From positions 62,001-126,000 of the forward strand of contig JAKSZP010002694.1 of NCBI GenBank assembly GCA_022478985.1: a stretch of 64,000 nucleotides of DNA. The letters are read 5' to 3'. The notes below the pieces were generated by a model. That model was not told the origin of the DNA. It did no database searches and saw nothing but the letters and a program-made list of their open reading frames with translations. Positions 10,403 to 21,539 of the stretch are shown one piece after another. Origin of the DNA: Massospora cicadina (taxonomy: Eukaryota > Entomophthoromycota > Entomophthoromycetes > Entomophthorales > Entomophthoraceae). The translations under genes were made by a program, and so were the position numbers. Numbering within the stretch: the first letter of the stretch is position 1; the number at the start of each line of letters is the position of its first letter.

Positions 10403-12374
10403 CCCATGTCTATCAAAAAACTTTCTTTCCACTTGGAGTAACTTTTAAGCAATTAAATTGAAAAAAGCAAAAAGAGTCTACTAGCCTATGCCAACCTCCC
10501 CATTCACTCCCTGAGGACCTCGGATTCTCTGATAGCTGCTCCCATGTGGGACAGCAGCAAAACCCCACCCATCGTTTTCTGTCTGGTTGGAAAACACGCT
10601 TGGACTGGCTCATCCAGTCCCCCTAAATCATCATGCCAGTTCATTCTGCCCAAGGATTTCGCCATCCACCTGGCATATGCCCAGGCAGTGCCTTGCAGCC
10701 CACTCATTCTCCCCCAATCCCAGCTGCATTTTGGTCTTCAGGTCAAATATGGAACATTATTCTCATATGCAGAGAAAGCAGTTATTGACTTGGCCCAGGC
10801 GGTGATGCTGCCAGCTAATTATATAGATTTCTGCCCATATAAGGGGTATTTTGATCTAGGCTTCACTTGTGAAGCTGACGCTGCCACTGCGGCCACCATT
10901 CCCCTGGTTTTCAGGGAACCCCTATCCATACAACATGCACCTGGCTCCCCACCAACACCACTATGGTAGTTCAGTTTGCAGAGTTGCCCACTCACCTTTC
11001 CCCTGCGGTGCTCCATCAGGAGTTGGTGGAAGGTTTGGCAGCATACAGCTCCAATCCCATCCTTCAGTTTGTGGTCCTCAATGGGGCCACTCGCCTTGCT
11101 GGGCCTCAGGCATTTGCCATGATTAGCCCAAATTTAAATAAAATTGCTTTGTCTATTCCCCCTGTGCTATCATTCCCTCTGCCTCCAACCACCCATTCTG
11201 GGCCCGCATCAAGGGCGGGCAGACCATCTTCCCATCTTGCTTTGAGTAGGATCACTCAAAGCGTAAATGCCCCTCGCTTGATGCTTCCGCTGGACCTGCG
11301 TTGTCTCCATCTGGCCCCCACTTGGACACACACCCCACTGCCTTTCCAGTTTGGGGTACAATCTTTCCCCCTTCTCCCAAAGCCTGCTGCCACTATGGAG
11401 CAGACAACGGCCATTCAGCCCCCTCCTCAGTCCAGTGCCAGCTGCGCCTCAACCAATCAGGAATTGGCTTGGACAAAAATTAGTTTCCAATCTATTCTTC
11501 AATCACCAGCCAAATCCCATCAATTCATTGACCCCAATTTCCCTTATGACTTGAATCCATGGACTTCATTTTTGAAAACAATGAAATGGGCAATGTAATT
11601 GAAGTATAAAATACCAAAGTCAAATAATTTTTACAGGTACAGCACCCCCTTCAGATCCCTTGGCGTTTTTATGCATCTGACTGAAAGCTACTGCATTCCG
11701 CTCTGAACACCAGCTTGCTGTTGCTGCAGCTGAAAACCCAGATAACACCAGAATCCATGAGATGGTCGATTTGTCAGTAGTGATACTTGCCAAGGCCTCC
11801 CTCCTCCCATTATTGCTCTGACCATAGCCCAACAGGGTAAACGTGACATCCTAAACCTACACAAACAAGCAAATGCCACCATCCAGAAAGTTGCATTCAC
11901 TTCATAGACTAAGACAAAAACTACCCACGCCAACAAAGCTTCATTATCCCAGCTTTCTTCCATCCGCCTTCATGCGGAAAACTGCTTTTTCTAAATACTT
12001 AGGTGCTATATTTGATGTAGGTAATATCAATGACCAGCCAACCATCAGCCAATTCACTCCCCATGTCGCTTATCACCCCACACCATTGCTCTCCGCCTTG
12101 GCCCACACTCTTGCCTTTGATATGGAATCTGATACTGAGGATGTGCCACCCAATCCCCCTTCCCCTTCCACCTTGGTGGGTTATGTGACTCATCGCTGTC
12201 CCACCTGGTTGGTTGTATTCTCGTTTGGTTGTGCTTCACCTGCTCTTTTTGTGCAGTCAATCATTCTGTTCAGGTAGTCTGTTTAGTTGTTTTTTATCTC
12301 TTTGAGCTTTTGTAATGTCAGTCTCCTGGTCAGCGTACCTCTAATAAATTTTTTAAAAATCCCCATTTCTATCA
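10403..12374 (+). mobile_element. ORF1-only LINE derivative J1 with target-site duplication
   Basis: The element is about 1.95 kb (10416-12361). It is bounded by CCCATGTCTATCA (10403-10415) and CCCATTTCTATCA (12362-12374), a 13-bp duplication with one mismatch. It opens with an AT-rich leader (TTTCCACTTGG...), carries an ORF1-like frame only, and ends with the tail CCTGGTCAGCGTACCTCT followed by AATAAATTTTTTAAAAA. No endonuclease or RT is present. Relatives with the same layout are I (34052-35983), H (36391-50885, interrupted) and J2. The layout fits a half-LINE mobilised in trans. Confidence 0.75.
10489..12277 (+). pseudogene. ORF1-like protein of J1
   Basis: The main frames are 10544-10969 and 10963-11598, then 11873-12277. 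Landmarks are KYGTLFSYAEKAVIDLAQAV, YIDFCPYKGYFDLGFT, an RRM-like strand MVVQFAELPTHLSPAVLHQE and an acidic, Pro-rich end EDVPPNPPSPSTLVG. The middle aligns by eye with the LINE ORF1 (YIDVGFTEAALADHAATL, then ISWVTFSNLPTTVD). It is therefore probably an RNA-binding ORF1 relative. Several frameshifts break it. No other domain is recognisable, and the similarity to the LINE ORF1 is my alignment, not a search result. Confidence 0.6.
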
Positions 12375-13353
12375 TAATATAAGTCCATATCATGTCCTGA
12401 GGAAAGATAGTCTAGTGGAAATAACAAAGTATCCAGTAAAGCTTTTACTGAGAGCCAATTTTTTATAAGGGTCAAGAATGGTGGCCTCAATGTAGTAGCT
12501 TTTCTTTACAGATCTCTTATTTTTCTTGATAAAAATAGAGAGTAATATTTGGCTGCTTCAAATGTCAAGGTAATGTAACTGAGTTTTATAAAATTTGAGA
12601 TACAACAATTTATGGAAGTTCAGTTCTTTCCTATCCACCTGTATATGATGCACCATTTCATGTCGCAAAGTGGGCTTACAGGATTAAACTTAGATAATGG
12701 CATTAGATTGAGTATAATTGCTTTTGGGTCAAGACTGGGGTTTCAATTTAGCAATTGTATTAATAAAAAAGCATTTCTAGGTTTTTAGTCAGGTATCCCA
12801 GACCTAGTAGTAGGTTGGTCCACAGTAGGGGCTATCAAGATGTTAGGTCCATCCTCTGACATGACTATCTTTAACTCTGAAAGAAGTTAACCTTACTGGA
12901 GTGTGCGCAGGAACCTTGTAGGTCTGGCTTGGGCCTTGGGCTGAAAAAGAGCTGGCTCTTGTCCTCTACTGGGAGGGATGGCTGTGAGGATCTATTGGTC
13001 ACAACCTTAGCAAAGCAAGTCAGTCCTCACTCATGATCATTGTTGGTCTCATCTACAGGGGCTCAACGCCATCAAACTTGCCACTTCTTATTTCAGAGTG
13101 ATAAAATCTTGAAGAAGGGCGGATATCAAATAGTCAATGTCATATGGAGGGGAAGCCATAGTCAATGTTTCATGCTTGAAAATTGTGATTATAGTGTATG
13201 AATGAAATCTTGTTGATATCAGAAACATTTAAGGCTTTGCTAAGCTTAAAAAATTCATACAAATAGTTAAATAAGGACACACAATAACTCTCTTTGCTTA
13301 ATTGATTAATTGATTAAACTCAACTTTCTAAGTTTTAAATAAAAATAAAGACA
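12375..13353. other. Unassigned stretch between J1 and J2
   Basis: I see no coding pattern beyond chance, no RNA gene and no recognisable repeat end. A GC-richer patch at about 12780-13090 might be a short repeat fragment, but nothing else in the window matches it. Confidence 0.4.
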
Positions 13354-15850
13354 TTCCACCAAATCATATTTTGGATGTCGTCAATGTCAACGCCTGCTGT
13401 CCCCGTGTGGGGTGGTAATGCGCCGCCTCCTGGCGTTTTAAACCCGTTGCCAAAGTGCGCCCAGTCTGGCTTTTCTAACCCCCAATCCCATGAATCATTT
13501 TGTCCTCTTAAGACCTAGACCAGTACCTCAAGCGCTCCCAGGTGGTTTTTAGAAGCCCCTTGGTGTTCCCCAGGAGCAACCTGCGCTTTAACAATGTGTC
13601 AAGTATGGGAACTTCTTCCCTTACGCAAGTAACACCATCATTGATATGGCCCAGACAGTGTATAGGCCCGCCAGGATTAATCTATAAGTTCCTTTAAGAA
13701 TCTTTTGACCTGGTCTTCTTGAGTAAATCCTAAGCTATGGCCGCAGCAAATATGCCATTTTTTATAAAAACACCCCCATCCTAACCACTCATACCTGGTT
13801 GTCAGTATACACCACCTTGGTGGTTCAGTTTGCCAGGTTGCGCAACCATCTTTCACCTGTCCAACTCTGCCATGGGCTTTTGGAGAGAATTATATAAATT
13901 GCGGCGCAGATCCTATCCTTCAGTTTGTAGTTCTTGTTGGGCCAGCCGCCTTTCAGGGCTCATGCCTTTGCACCTATATGCCCCTTCCACCATGATACCT
14001 TCCTTTTTAATTCCTACCCAAAGTGTGATCTTTTTCCCCTAACCACCCACTATGGACCAACATTGAAAGTTGCCATACTTTCTGTATTTTTGTTCTTTAG
14101 AATGGACTACTTGAAGTGCAATCATCCTTTCCTTACTGCTGGAACAGTTTCCGCACTTCCTCCCTCAGGCGTTGGCCTCACTTCTGGGTCGCCTGATTTT
14201 TTTAAATGGGGTTTAATACTCCCACCCTTCCTCAACTGCTGCAGCCACCGCACCTCCTGTTCCAGAAAAACAAGCTAATCTTTACAACTATTCCTAAGAA
14301 GATTGCTGCTAGCCCCTATCAAACTGCCTTGGTTAACAGTTTTTAAACTAACTTTCTGCCTCCACCCAATCATCTCTAATGATTGTCCTGCGTTTACCAG
14401 TATCAAAGCCTTTTAATTCTAACAAATTAATTACTGAGGATGATCAACCTAATAACATCCTTAGTTTAGATATACAATATTTTTCAGCCTTTCAAGTCCA
14501 AACACAAGTACTGCTTCCACTCTTGCAAGGGCTTCACAGTCTACTATATGAACCATCAGCTTGCTGTCAATTTGGCGGCTACCTCCACCAATGTTCCCCT
14601 CCACTAAGCACTTCATGAAGCCATTGATACACTCATCAAAAAATATGCTGCCCAAATATCCCAGAAGTCTTCCTTGAGGAAGCCCAGTGTTGGACTTCAT
14701 TTTTGAGCTCAATGGTGATAGGCCCAAGAAGCCCAACATTTAATACTTAAAGCCATCTAAGATGCATAAAAAGTATATCTTTATTTTTTAAGGGTGACAA
14801 GTCACTGTTTATGTCCTATCAGCTATAGTATCCATCCTATGGTAATTATAACAAATTGGATTTATTAAGTCAAGTACCAAAACGAAATATACTATTATCA
14901 ACGTCAATTTATTTTAGTATAAAAGTGGCTTTTTATATGTCATACCTAACAATATAAACCCAAAAAAGAATTGATAAAAATAATAGAGTGGAAAACCAGA
15001 ATGGAAGCTCTTAGTCAGGTGATGCATTCTATATGATGTAACGCCTTTGTAGCATATTTTTGATAGGGTAAAAAAATAATTGTTGAAGGAACCAAGTCAG
15101 ATAAAACTTGGCATCACTTAAGTGATTGTTGGGAAAGTTCTTGACTCTTACACTTTTGCATGTTCATCTTAGATTACTGCCTCGTGTGGCACATTGAGTA
15201 ATATTTACCTGACCTTCTGGTGATCCTTCATTGAATTAGGCAGGATTTCATCTTAAGGTATTATGTTCTTAAATTGATCTTATGGAATTTCTTAGTATCA
15301 GTTTAAGCTGTACAGACTACTGATTTTTTGTATAATTGGTTAAAATAATTTCTTAAACCCCATTTAGCTTCTAGATGGCGATTTAATTGTTGGATCTAAT
15401 TGGTTAATATTCTTCCCATCATGTACAGTATCCAGATATCTGACGCCTAGGAAAGAATTGAGATTTTGTGTATTCCAAGGCCATGCATTCACTGATACCA
15501 TTAATTTTATTTATTTAACTTTATAACACCAAACCCACCAACAAAATATATCTTTTTCATGTATGCTGGAACTCATAGATCAAGACAAGTTCCATATTGC
15601 TCAGTAATTAAGGAGTGTACTACCTGCCTCATTGACAAAGAATTTACAATTTTCTTTCAATATCTTCCCTCATGCCGCTAATGCTCACACCCATTCTGTA
15701 TGCTATTTTGTGTGCCCTTAAATTCACGATGGATGAAGATATCCCTGACCCCCTTCCCATCCAATATGTCTGCTTAGGCTAACTATGAAGTGCCATATAG
15801 ACAGTTTTTTGTTTCACTCGTATTTGGCACTTATTAATAAAAATTTGTGA
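13354..15850 (+). mobile_element. Worn ORF1-only copy J2, interrupted
   Basis: The start (TTCCACC, then an ATG at about 13375 with VWGGNAPPPG) matches the opening of copies I and J1. The RRM-like strand region (LVVQFARLR, about 13820) and a stretch near 15660-15770 (an acidic run, then Pro-rich codons ahead of the stop) match the middle and end of I. The 14765-15560 interval matches nothing in the family and is probably an insertion. The 3' end is directly bordered by the LTR of D at 15859. I found no target-site duplication. All frames are short. Confidence 0.5.
14765..15559. other. Unassigned AT-rich insert within J2
   Basis: This block separates the two parts of J2. It has no frame longer than about 60 codons, no visible terminal repeats and no motif I can name. 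Confidence 0.35.
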
Positions 15851-15858
15851 ATGTCAGT

Positions 15859-16327
15859 TGTCAGCTTAACAGTTCTATTGACTGTAAGATGATGTTTAAA
15901 ATAAAAGTCAGAGCTGTAAAACCAGCGGTGATATCAATGAAGACAAAAGGATGGGGTATATACTATTTCTTAGTTAAAAGGATTCAAATTTTATAGGATG
16001 ACTGGGGACACAATTCCAAGAGAAGCCATGGCTCCATAGGATCAGGATCTTCCAAGTCTCTCTGTATCATGTACCTAGTTGATGCCTTCAGTACTTTTTG
16101 TTGACAAAATCATTGTGACCACATTGATGGGAGTTGCACATTTTGTTATTTAGAAAGCAGATGTGCAATTATAATAGACATTTTCATCAATTCTTATGCA
16201 TGTGATGCTTCAGATCAAATCTCTAATTGGTGCCTTCCATGACAGGTTTAAATCAAAAGGCTTATGAGTTGGCTTATTAGAGCTCTGTCTGGGAGTAAAA
16301 TTTGAATCACTTATCTAATTCTTGACA
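15859..16327 (-). repeat. 3' LTR of element D
   Basis: On the plus strand it runs from TGTCAGCTTAACAG to TTCTTGACA. Block matches to 29302-29776 include CATGGCTCCAT, TTGATGCCTT and GGCTTATxA(G/A)TTG-like stretches, all in the same order. A purine tract (minus strand, 16328-16340, GAGGGGGTAGT) abuts it. Confidence 0.7.
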
Positions 16328-16501
16328 ACTACCCCCTCATGATCCTTCAAAGGGGTATTAGAGCCATAGGAATCAGCCATGGACACAGTTGACAAAAATT
16401 CCTTGGTAAATGTTGGCAATGTAGTGTTTGGAATTTACCTTATGAATGACACAGTAGGATCCTTACCAAAGAACATTAAGTTTGTTATGTTGACCTCCAG
16501 G

Positions 16502-18800
16502 TCAATGGTGATAGAAAAGGGCTAGGTCACCTAACCGGAACATCAGTAAAAAAAGCCAGTTAATATTGGAGTTGGATGTCTCCTTTGCTGTATTGTAATA
16601 ATTCCCTAATCTGTAAGGTTCTGAATCCAGATAAATTATTATTAAGGCCCTCATAAATAAAAAGATTTTCAGGTACTGAGGAATCCAGTAGAGTTGCACA
16701 CTACTTGGCAACCAAGGGATACGTCCATATAAAGCTTTGAAAGGGGGATCTCAGCTGTATGATGGTAACTTATCCAATGGGTTAAAAAAAATGAGAAGCA
16801 ATTATGGGTTCCAGAACATAGGGTCAGTGATGGCCTTCTTCCACAAAATAGAAACATGAGTCCCATTAGCGCGTTCCACTGTCCCATTGGTTGAGGGATT
16901 ATATGGGGTGTTGAAACTTTATTTAGTAACAAAAAGCGAAGCTAGTTCTTGAACTACCTGTGAGGGAAGTTTTTTCCATTGTCCAAAAGTAGAGTTTGCA
17001 GGTATACATGCTGGGTGAAAATGGATTGGATAATAAATAGGTCTGTAGCTTTTGCGGTGGAAGCTGGGATGGAAATTTTTTAACCCACAGGTCAGATGAC
17101 CACATATATTAGGATATGCTTGTGCCCATGTAAACCTGAATTAAAAAGACCCGCCACATCAATGATGACAACAAAAATGGACTTGATGGAGCAAAAACCC
17201 ATTGCTAATACTGAGGGCTAGCCCAATCTTGGGTACAAGTCAAACAGTCTTTAAAGCTTCTTGGATGTTTTTGACCATCTGATCCAATTAACAGCATTTC
17301 TTTAGCCATTTGTAAGACTTCTTCAAAATTTTTATGTCCAACAGTTGATTGTTCTTAAAGGATGAATTTGGTTGGGAGGAAAATAAAGTTTAATAAAGAC
17401 ATTTCTTGCAGCTTTATTATACAGCATTCCTTCTTTGTTTTTAGTATCTTGGGTCATTTCTATAGTTTAGTTTGGATCTAAGGAGTTTATATTTCTCATT
17501 GTTAAAGCCAGCAAATTAGGTCATATAGTCGGTCTTATTTGGGGGATAAGGCAACCAGCACTGGCATCCTCAAAAAACCATCGCATTTTGATGGATTGCT
17601 CCTGCAAATAGACAATTGTAAATTAGTATTTCTGTATCCTTAACGCCCACCTCGCCAATCAGCAATTTGGGTCCTTTATTTGCTCTAACTATCATAGCAA
17701 AGCATGGTCAGTGATAATGGTGAAATATGTGCCATAGAGATATGGCTATAAATTCTTGATCATCCATAAAACAGCCAGGCACTTGCACTCTGTAACACTA
17801 TACTTTTGTTCAATCTTTCTCAGGGTCTTGCTAAAGTAGACTACTTAATGTTCAACCTGTTCTTTGTCATTCTGAGCAAGGTTAGCCCCAACTGCAACAT
17901 TATTAGAGTTAGTGAATATCAATAATGGCTGTTCAAAGTGCAGATGAGCTAACATAGGTTTAATACAAAGGGCAGTCCTCAATATATCAAAAGCCTGTTC
18001 TTGTTCAGCTGCGACTCAAAAGGCAAATTCTTCTGTAAAAGGTAGATGAGAGGTTTGTATAGATTGGCAAATTGAAGGATAAAAAGATAATAGCCATCAT
18101 GTCTAGGAATACTTTAATACACCTGAGGCTGTGAGGCGCAATATTTTCCTTGATAGAAGTGAATTTAATTGGGGAGAGATTAATTCTATGTAATGAAATC
18201 GTGTGTCCAAGGTACACCGTCTCAGATTAAAAAGGAGCACTCCAAGGGCTTGAGCTATATGGTGGCTTTTTAAGTTTATTAAATATTTCACAGAGATTTT
18301 TATATGGCCATTAAAAGTTCTTGATCGTACAGTAATGTCATTAAGGTATACAATGACACAGGATAGCTTCAATCTCCCAAAATCTTTTCCATGGTGCATG
18401 GAAGGTGGTGGGCGCGTTGCAAAGTCCCTGAGGCATCATGTTTCAATGAATAGCCCATTGTTGGATATGAGTGCACATTTTATAAATCATCAGGTGCTAG
18501 CTCTACTTGTTAATGTCCACTAGTGAGATCCGTAGCAGAAATATTGGGATCTGACAAGAAATCAGAGAGAGTTATTAATATGGGGAAAGGATTAACTGTC
18601 CTTCTTGGTAATGAAGTTAAGTCTTTGATAGTCCATCACTACATGATAACTGCCATCCTTCTTCTGAGCTAACAGGAGAGAGGAGCAAGAGCTACAGGGA
18701 GGCACCAATAGCCCATCTTTAAGTAGCTGCTTAATTTAACAGCTACCTGAGCCTCTTAAACCTTACTCTTATAGTAGAGTCAGGATCAAACGGGTTGAGA
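16502..18800 (-). pseudogene. Element D pol: RT, RNase H and integrase remnants
   Basis: The integrase C-terminal part shows FNTPYNP-like codons, then NGTVERANGT (read in a shifted frame near 16860-16900), KALYGRIPWL and FRLGDLALFYHH at the end (16502-16560). The RT catalytic region at 18305-18399 reads LKLSCVIVYLNDI; the YxDD box has become YLND. These enzymes would copy and integrate the element. Stops and indels are frequent, so none of it is active. Motifs match element E (LKLSCVLDYLDDVTVFS). Confidence 0.7.
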
Positions 18801-19613
18801 ATCCCCAGTTTAATGTGATGCAAAACGCCAATCAATTTTCTGAAATTGTAGGTAAATGTTAAAAAGAGGTATGATATTCTTCCAGTAATTAATTAACTTG
18901 GCTCTGTTGTTTTTGGTGAGCTCTTGCACAATGTAGGTGTCAATCAGAGCTACCAATGGTGGAGATTCTGACTATAATACCTTAGATCACAAAGTTGCAT
19001 ATATTATCAATGGCTTCTACAGGAAGTAGGCGAGCATAAACAGCTTGTAGTATTGGGCCCACTGTGCTAGGTTTGTCATTTAAATTTACCAGCAGCACTA
19101 ATATTTTTTAGCATAAGTGGGGTTTAAGTTACTGGGAAATCAGGATAACCTTGACTAATGGATTATCCACGTCGCATATTTATTATTCCCTGCGGGAATA
19201 TTGATATGTACCCTGGTTTTAACAATGACCTGGGTTCTTTAGCGGGATTTTAGTCAGTTTTGTCAGATAGATAGACATTTCCTCTTGGCCATCTACTGCA
19301 TGAAGGGATATACAAATTCAAGAGCCTCTCTCAAGATATTTGATCCTACTGATTTAACTTTTTTACAACAGGCAGGCCCAAGCTTTGACCTTCAACTTGG
19401 CATCACAAGAGTTCACAATTACCAAAGGAACCCTATGTCCTAAGAGTGACAAAAACCCTTATCATAGTGAATAATGGTGGAATAGTTCCATAGAAACTTG
19501 TTTTTGAGGAAATGAATGCAACTAGGGTAATCTAATGCAATGACCAAGGTATGTAATGACAACTTGCAAAAATAAATGGGTAGTAAGAAGTAGGCCCCAA
19601 TTTACTTAGTTCA

Positions 19614-19829
19614 TTACAGTCCAGCCATGCCATATTTCATGTAGTGGGGTAATTCAGGAGCTACCTTGATGCGTTTCATTAACTTAGATGAAATGACATT
19701 CATGTGGAAACCACTGTTGACAATGGCATGGACAGGAACTTTGTGAATCAAACAGCGAATTGTGTGACAACTCCTAAATTGAGGGGGCAGAGTGAGAAAT
19801 AGGAGATTACTCAGAATATGAATAAACAT
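19614..19829 (-). pseudogene. Element D protease remnant
   Basis: The region CLIHKVPVHAIVNSGFHMNVIS has the geometry of a retropepsin active site, but DTG has become NSG. The segment RIKVAPELPHYMKYGMAG parallels KIKVASDLNHS in element E. Without the catalytic Asp it cannot process a polyprotein. Confidence 0.65.
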
Positions 19830-19997
19830 TATTTCACTTTAATTGTTAATGGTACCAATTCATCTCCGCCAGCATGACAACATCATAATTGTTAGAGGTT
19901 GCTAAATATCCTTGAGGCTGTAAAGAAATTTCAACATGAATCGCCTCGTCCTCTGATGCTGACTGCCATTTTCAGCCTACATGTCAAGTCTTTTACA

Positions 19998-20039
19998 GCA
20001 ATTCTTTGAGCTGTGACAGTTTTTCTTACAATAAGTGCA
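19998..20039 (-). other. CCHC zinc-knuckle codons, element D Gag
   Basis: These codons read C-T-Y-C-K-K-N-C-H-S-S-K-N-C, a full CX2CX4HX4C nucleocapsid knuckle in an otherwise broken gag. Confidence 0.75.
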
Positions 20040-20704
20040 CCAAGGCTTAAATTCTTCTGGTTTTCAACAACGTGGACTTGATGAGAGCTGGGAAAGGTAG
20101 AAGCAGAGGATTTAAAACTCAAGGTAGACATGGTATTTTTGTTAATAACTTTATCAATTTTCTGGATAAAGGTAAAGTTGCACTTCTGGCCAATCATATG
20201 TAGTCAGATCTCACAATAAGATCTCAACGCAGAGATTGCAGCAGTTATGGCGTCATCCAGCATAAGTTACTTTAGTGGTAATCAAGATTGTTCTTGAGCA
20301 TAGAATCAGCTGGCGTACTCTAAAATTTTCTCTTTTGTTCATCCAAATAGGCATGATCGTCTGCTTCTTATTGGCCAAAGTATGGTTGCTTACAAACTCC
20401 TAGATTAGGGAAGTATGAACTTGTTCCCAAGTGTGACATAACTTTAAATGGGGAGTCATAATTTCATGGGCTGAACTATTAAGACAGGAGATGATGTTCT
20501 TTTTCTTCTATAAGTCATTGGCCTCCTCAATCAAGTTTAATATAAGCATACTGCTGGGGATTCAACTGCAATGACTGAAAATTAACAAGATCAAGATTTG
20601 GTGTTTTGTTCTAATGAGATTGTAAAAACCCTGTTGGAGATATCCAATCCTTGGAAATACCAATGATTGACCATTTGGAGTTATTGGCCTCCTCTGAAGG
20701 ATAA

Positions 20705-20758
20705 GGCTAAGCAATCTGAAGGGGCTAAGCAAGCTGAATGGGCTAAGCCCTCCACAAG
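20705..20758 (+). repeat. Three 18-bp tandem units in the E LTR
   Basis: The units each start GGCTAAGC (20705, 20723, 20741). The same trio occurs in the 3' LTR at 27481-27534. Short tandem units in an LTR may bind a transcription factor, but that is only a suggestion. Confidence 0.75.
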
Positions 20759-20939
20759 AAGGTCGATCTCATCTAATAAGAACCTTATCAGATCTGACCA
20801 TCACAAGTATAGTAATAATAATCAGCAATATTGGTCATCTATTAGAAATATCCTAACTCGGTTGAAGCACAAAAATCCTCACAAAGAACTACCAAATCTA
20901 CCTCTATAAATATCCCTCCTTTTTAAATAATAATGTACC

Positions 20940-21254
20940 ACTATTTTCATCTCACGGGGTGGAAGGCGAGTCAGTAAGGGCATACAGCTACCAACCTGAA
21001 GGTTGCGGGTTTGATTCCTGCCTTTTGCACATCAATCAGGGTGCCAGCCAAAGGAAGCTATTGGCGGTTAGTAGGTCTAATAACACGAAAACCTTACCCA
21101 TGACGTAACCAGAAAATTTTGAGTCCCGATCTGGAGGTGTAAAAGCTTTCCTTGATGGAGTTGACCCTGTTCAGGTTTCATGTCATTTCTTTCTTTTGGT
21201 AATGCCTGTCCCCTGGTTGGCTTGCCTCAGAAGTAAAAACTATTTTCATCTCAC
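20940..21254 (+). mobile_element. tRNA-derived SINE with 16-bp target-site duplication
   Basis: The target ACTATTTTCATCTCAC occurs at 20940-20955 and 21239-21254. The 3' LTR of E has it once, so the insertion is proven by comparison with the empty site. The 283-bp body starts with a tRNA-like head holding an A-box-like stretch (about 20962-20977, GGCGAGTCAGTAAGG) and a B box (21008-21018, GGTTTGATTCC, one mismatch to consensus) for RNA polymerase III. The 3' end (21200-21238) carries CCTGGTTGGCTTGCCTCA and ends AAGTAAAA. That tail matches the ends of the ORF1-only elements. Confidence 0.9.
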
Positions 21255-21539
21255 GTAGCTCAACTTTGGTCTATTAATAACAGAGTTCTATATTCTGATT
21301 GGAATCTATTATTGCATCAAAACTAATAACTTTGGTGCTCTTGTTTCTATCTTTGCTAGAGCCACAAAACTAAATTTTTTAGCCTTTGTAGCACCTGAAT
21401 ATCGTATTTCTATTAAAATTCCAATAACTGTTGCTTTATGTCAGGTCTGCTTATGAGGTTACCTGGTAGAAACATACTTTCACGATGATAATATGTCTAG
21501 AAAAGAAAGCCCTCTTCTGAGAAATCAGTGAGTATCACC

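Larger units (their letters stand above)
20552..21426 (+). repeat. 5' LTR of element E (with SINE insertion)
   Basis: It begins TGCTGGGGATTCAACTG and ends ATTCCAATA. Without the SINE and its duplicated target it is about 576 bp and matches the 3' LTR throughout. It contains three 18-bp tandem units at 20705-20758. Confidence 0.9.

Noticed and set aside
20705..20758. CRISPR-like array
   Set aside because: Only three adjoining units without spacers, in an LTR of a eukaryotic retroelement.
20956..21028. A functional tRNA gene
   Set aside because: The sequence has A- and B-box-like parts, but no complete cloverleaf was evident. It is the head of a longer retroposed unit with a target-site duplication and LINE-type tail.
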